This document shows, in pieces, positions 61,401-64,000 of a stretch of DNA of 64,000 bases. The position numbers and the translations under genes are program-made. The stretch lies in assembly GCA_027625915.1 (NCBI GenBank), contig JANTQA010000070.1, positions 9,739,001 through 9,803,000 on the forward strand. The letters run 5' to 3'. This stretch comes from Anaeramoeba flamelloides (lineage: Eukaryota; Metamonada; Anaeramoebidae). The notes under the pieces were generated by a model. That model had not been told where the DNA came from. It was given only the letters and a program-made list of their open reading frames with translations, and did not search any database. Each line of letters opens with the position of its first letter. Position 1 is the first letter of the stretch.

Positions 61401-63377
61401 CACTTTGGAGTGGTCTTATCTTTCGTTTTTTTGTTGTTTCGAATTTTAAGATCTCCAAAAATTTTTTATTTATTTGCTGATCATTCCAAATGTTTTTTAC
61501 TAAAAATATTTACAAATAATTCAAATTGAAATTATTTTATCTATTATAAAAAACTAAGAGTTTAAAACAAGCTATTATATTACCATAAAATTTCATTAGA
61601 AATAATGAAGTTTTCTAATCAAAAAATCTATTTCTGTCCATCATAAATTCCATGGTAAGTTTGGGGGTGGTTGTTAAACTAATTCATTATAATAATTGTA
61701 TCTAACAGGGTAGAATAGTTCTTGAAATTTCGACATAATTGCAAAAGTTTAAGATTAAATCCTGTTTAGTTTAGAAAACTATAATCATTATAAAAACAAT
61801 TTTCTTTTTTATCCAGAACCAAGGACAAATAATAATAATAATTGATATAAAACAAAATTTAGCCTTGGTGATTACTGCTGTTTCTCAAAAATTATGAATT
61901 ATGCATTACAAATTTTTTATCTTGATGATTTTTCAAAAAATTAATTTATTTGATCAAGATTACCTTCAATCAGAAATTTGAAAGTTTCTTTCCTTGTATC
62001 AACAAAATAAACTTTAAATGGAATATTTAATCATTTGTAACAAGATTTCTTATTCAAATAAAAGTGATTACATGCGTATACAAAAAAATCAAATAATCTC
62101 CGAATCTTTAAAACAATTTTAATCATTAAGAATAATTTTGAAAAATAGAAAAATTCATCTAACGAGGTTTAAAAAATTATTTTTATCTTGGTCATAGAAA
62201 ATTTATTGTGGTGTGTAAAGAATTCTGAATTTTAGAGCATAACCTTTTTTTCGAATTGCTTAATTTGTTAAATATGTATAATTAAATCAAAAATAAATTG
62301 TTCCAGTTGTTTTCAAAAAGTAAAAACTTTCAATTTTGAATATTTTTAAAAGTTTTAATTTTTGTTATTATTATTATTGAAGAAGTGTAAATTACACTCT
62401 AGTTGTCTTAGACTTAAATTTCCTGAAAAGGGAATTTAATCATAAAATCCTAGTTTTCAAGATTATTCAAGAAAGAGAAAGACACACGACAAAATTTCTT
62501 TAATGTTTAAAAATCGTTAAGAAAAAAGGAAAAAAGAAAAAAGGAAAAAAGAAAAAGAAAAAGAAAGAAATTTAAAAAGAGTTGCTAAAAAGCAATAGGT
62601 AAAAAATCAAAAAAAAAAAAACAACCAATGCTATCTTTAATTAAGAACACCCGAAAACCACAGCCATAACACTTTTGGCTGATTTAATAATTTGATAATC
62701 GATTATGAATGTTCATTTGGGAGGTAGTTGTTTTAATTGTTGTAATTTTTTTCTCTTTTTTTTTTGATCTTATTTGCTTTAAACCTTTGGTATTTTTTGC
62801 CTTTGCTTTTTCTTTTTTTATTATCAAGTTACTCATATTTTTGTGTTTCAGTATCTCCAGTATTAGTAAGTAACCCCTTGATCTTTTTCCTTTGTAACTC
62901 TTTTTCCCAACTAAAGAAGATTCGACTCAGGGGAAAAATGGAAAAAAATAAATTTTCACTTTTTGAAAAGTCAGTGGATCAACTGTTAATTTTAAATAGC
63001 ATCTATTTCTTACTGAAAAAAAATTTTTTTTTAAAAATAAAAAAAATAATACTTTCAAGCCCTGAATTGATCAACAAACTAAAATAATGATTTTTCAAAA
63101 AATAAAACTAAAAAGAAGCAAAATTGGGTGAAAAAAAATCAAAGAAACAAAAAATAATTTTTAATCAATAATTTAATTTTTAAATAAACATGAAGAGATC
63201 ATTAACTTTGTTATTTAAACATTTTTTCCTTTCAATTACATTTTTTTAATTAATATAATAGCAATTGGAAATATTCTGGACATATCACAGGGACTTGCAA
63301 AAAGGCCTTTACGCTCAACAAGACGAACTGGTGGTGCAAGGGGGCGTAGGCCACCAACTAGAAGAAGACGAAAATAG
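55403..63377 (+). CDS. Unrecognised 157-residue protein with Arg-rich tail
   Basis: I do not recognise the family. The secure part is exons 58782-59075 and 63262-63377, joined phase 1. They encode MAPSVAHISHTFLKEVEELF, a helical Lys-rich middle, ELMTTMSPQLILTYLMMELL, and a tail of about 28 residues dominated by Arg (RSTRRTGG, TRRRRK). The exon at 58782 begins with an acceptor in phase with an upstream exon, 55509-55570 (TEEFPLFTCTKLFDPPMILA), which ends in a GTATGA donor. That exon needs a phase-2 partner, and AT at 55403-55404 followed by GTATGT would supply a start codon split as AT|G. The total is then 474 coding bases, exactly 158 codons. The upstream part is inference; the gene could start at 58790. 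The basic tail suggests binding to nucleic acid or another acidic partner. Confidence 0.5.
55571..58781 (+). other. Proposed intron of the unknown gene
   Basis: Contains a partial TIR-1 copy (about 56460-56590), a single R6 arm (57660-57740) and LINE fragment F. It exists as an intron only if the upstream exon at 55509-55570 belongs to this gene. Confidence 0.4.
57800..58350 (+). mobile_element. LINE fragment F, the only plus-strand copy
   Basis: Inverted relative to copies B and E: same order of 'gagttacaaaggaaaaagaa', 'tatgagtaacttgataat' and 'caactacctcccaaatgaa', ending in the shared 3' tail (agcatctagagtataattta) at about 58340. Too decayed to read as protein for long. Confidence 0.7.
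59635..59900 (-). mobile_element. LINE 3' fragment D
   Basis: Matches the C-terminal and tail part of fragments A and C: minus strand 'gaaatctatgattttaggct' encodes the EIYDF-type end, followed by the tail 'gtgtaatttacgcttc'. It keeps only about 250 bases. Confidence 0.7.
61050..61332. mobile_element. MITE with 30-base inverted repeats
   Basis: Left AAATTTAAACTGGTCTTAAT then acagctgttt; right the complement with two mismatches. 283 bases in all, no coding region, single copy in this window. Confidence 0.85.
62365..62960 (-). mobile_element. LINE fragment E
   Basis: Parallels fragment B (15760-16330) along about 590 bases: the 3' tail, a purine-rich stretch of gaaaa repeats, 'aatgctatctttaattaag', and upstream SWEKELQRKKIKGLL, equivalent to YWKVELQWKKIKWLL in B. 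It lacks the reverse transcriptase part. Confidence 0.75.
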
Positions 63378-64000
63378 TTTGTTATTTATATTTTCATACA
63401 AGAATCTTCTTCTTAATTTGATTTCTTTTTTATTTGTTTTTCGAAAATTTATCCTTTCTTAATATATTTTTACAAGTCTATTGTTTTAATGAATCAAAAA
63501 TAAGATACCTATTTTTTTTTAAAAAATTGAATCAAAACAACTCAAATCAAAAAATAAATACTAATACATAAATAATAATTAAATTTTTTTTTTTTAATTT
63601 TATATTTTATCAAACCATAGATCATTGTAATTATTTCCAACAAAAGGTTTTTTAAAATTAGAATCCGCTTAATAGTTTAATGTTAGATAGATACAGTCTT
63701 GATTTTAAACTGTGTTAGATTTTTAAGTACCATTTTTTGTTATCAGGTATTTTTTAAGAAACTTTAGTGATTATTGGAGTTAGGGGAATGTAATTATTAA
63801 TAATTTACATTAAACTCATTAATATCAATAGACTTGTACTCTAGAAGGCAATTTTTGTGCTTAAAAAATTGATGTTTACGGTAAAAAGAAATGTTCTTAA
63901 AAATTTACAAATAAAGATCACAAATAAGAAATAAAAAAAATTAAAAATTAAAGTAAAATTGTTTGGTTTACATATAACAGTATTAAACTTTTATTGGTAT
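63378..64000. other. Downstream spacer
   Basis: AT-rich sequence after the stop codon of the unknown gene. I see no feature in it. Confidence 0.5.

Larger units (their letters stand above)
59076..63261 (+). other. Large intron of the unknown gene
   Basis: Donor GTAAGT, acceptor AATAG. Contains LINE fragments D and E, both antisense to the host gene, and an inverted-repeat element at 61050-61332. The open frame at 62764-63087 is antisense to LINE E and has no independent support. Confidence 0.75.

Overview
The window is eukaryotic DNA, very AT-rich (about four-fifths A+T by eye), with spliceosomal introns that often run to several kilobases, long poly-A and poly-T runs, and many small inverted-repeat elements. 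Genes read with the standard code. A cytoplasmic dynein light intermediate chain excludes land plants. The RCC1-BTB array, a VIT-vWA protein and the T-rich introns suggest a free-living amoeboid protist, perhaps Anaeramoeba-like; that placement is inference.

Genes from left to right, all rebuilt by joining exons in frame at GT..AG sites: a Tc1/mariner transposase running off the left edge (minus); signal peptidase complex subunit 2 (4107-4975, minus); a VIT + vWA protein of 1040 residues (7170-14252, plus); a fragment like the start of Vps39 or another CNH protein (17343-17892, minus), next to decayed LINE sequence; a 1612-residue protein of four tandem RCC1 propellers plus two BTB-like domains (18451-30176, plus); dynein light intermediate chain (32568-38402, minus); ribosomal proteins uS9 (43473-44220) and eL28 (45048-45561), both minus; a Vti1/NPSN-type Qb-SNARE (48138-54915, minus); and an unrecognised 157-residue protein with an Arg-rich tail (55403-63377, plus).

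The rest is introns and spacers filled with mobile DNA: a nearly complete Tc1/mariner in an RCC1 intron and its internally deleted derivative, six LINE 3'-end fragments, at least five families of short inverted-repeat elements, and an unusual modular family of hairpins whose arms begin and end at a TTAGGTTTT / AAAACCTA-like motif. Most sit in the large introns of the vWA, RCC1-BTB, dynein, SNARE and unknown genes.

The genes belong to different housekeeping systems (secretion, translation, membrane fusion, dynein transport) and do not form a pathway. The most striking items are the exon-modular RCC1 array with near-identical segments shared between units, the hairpin arrays, the intron-bearing Tc1 transposases with a shared intron position, and a possible start codon split by an intron.
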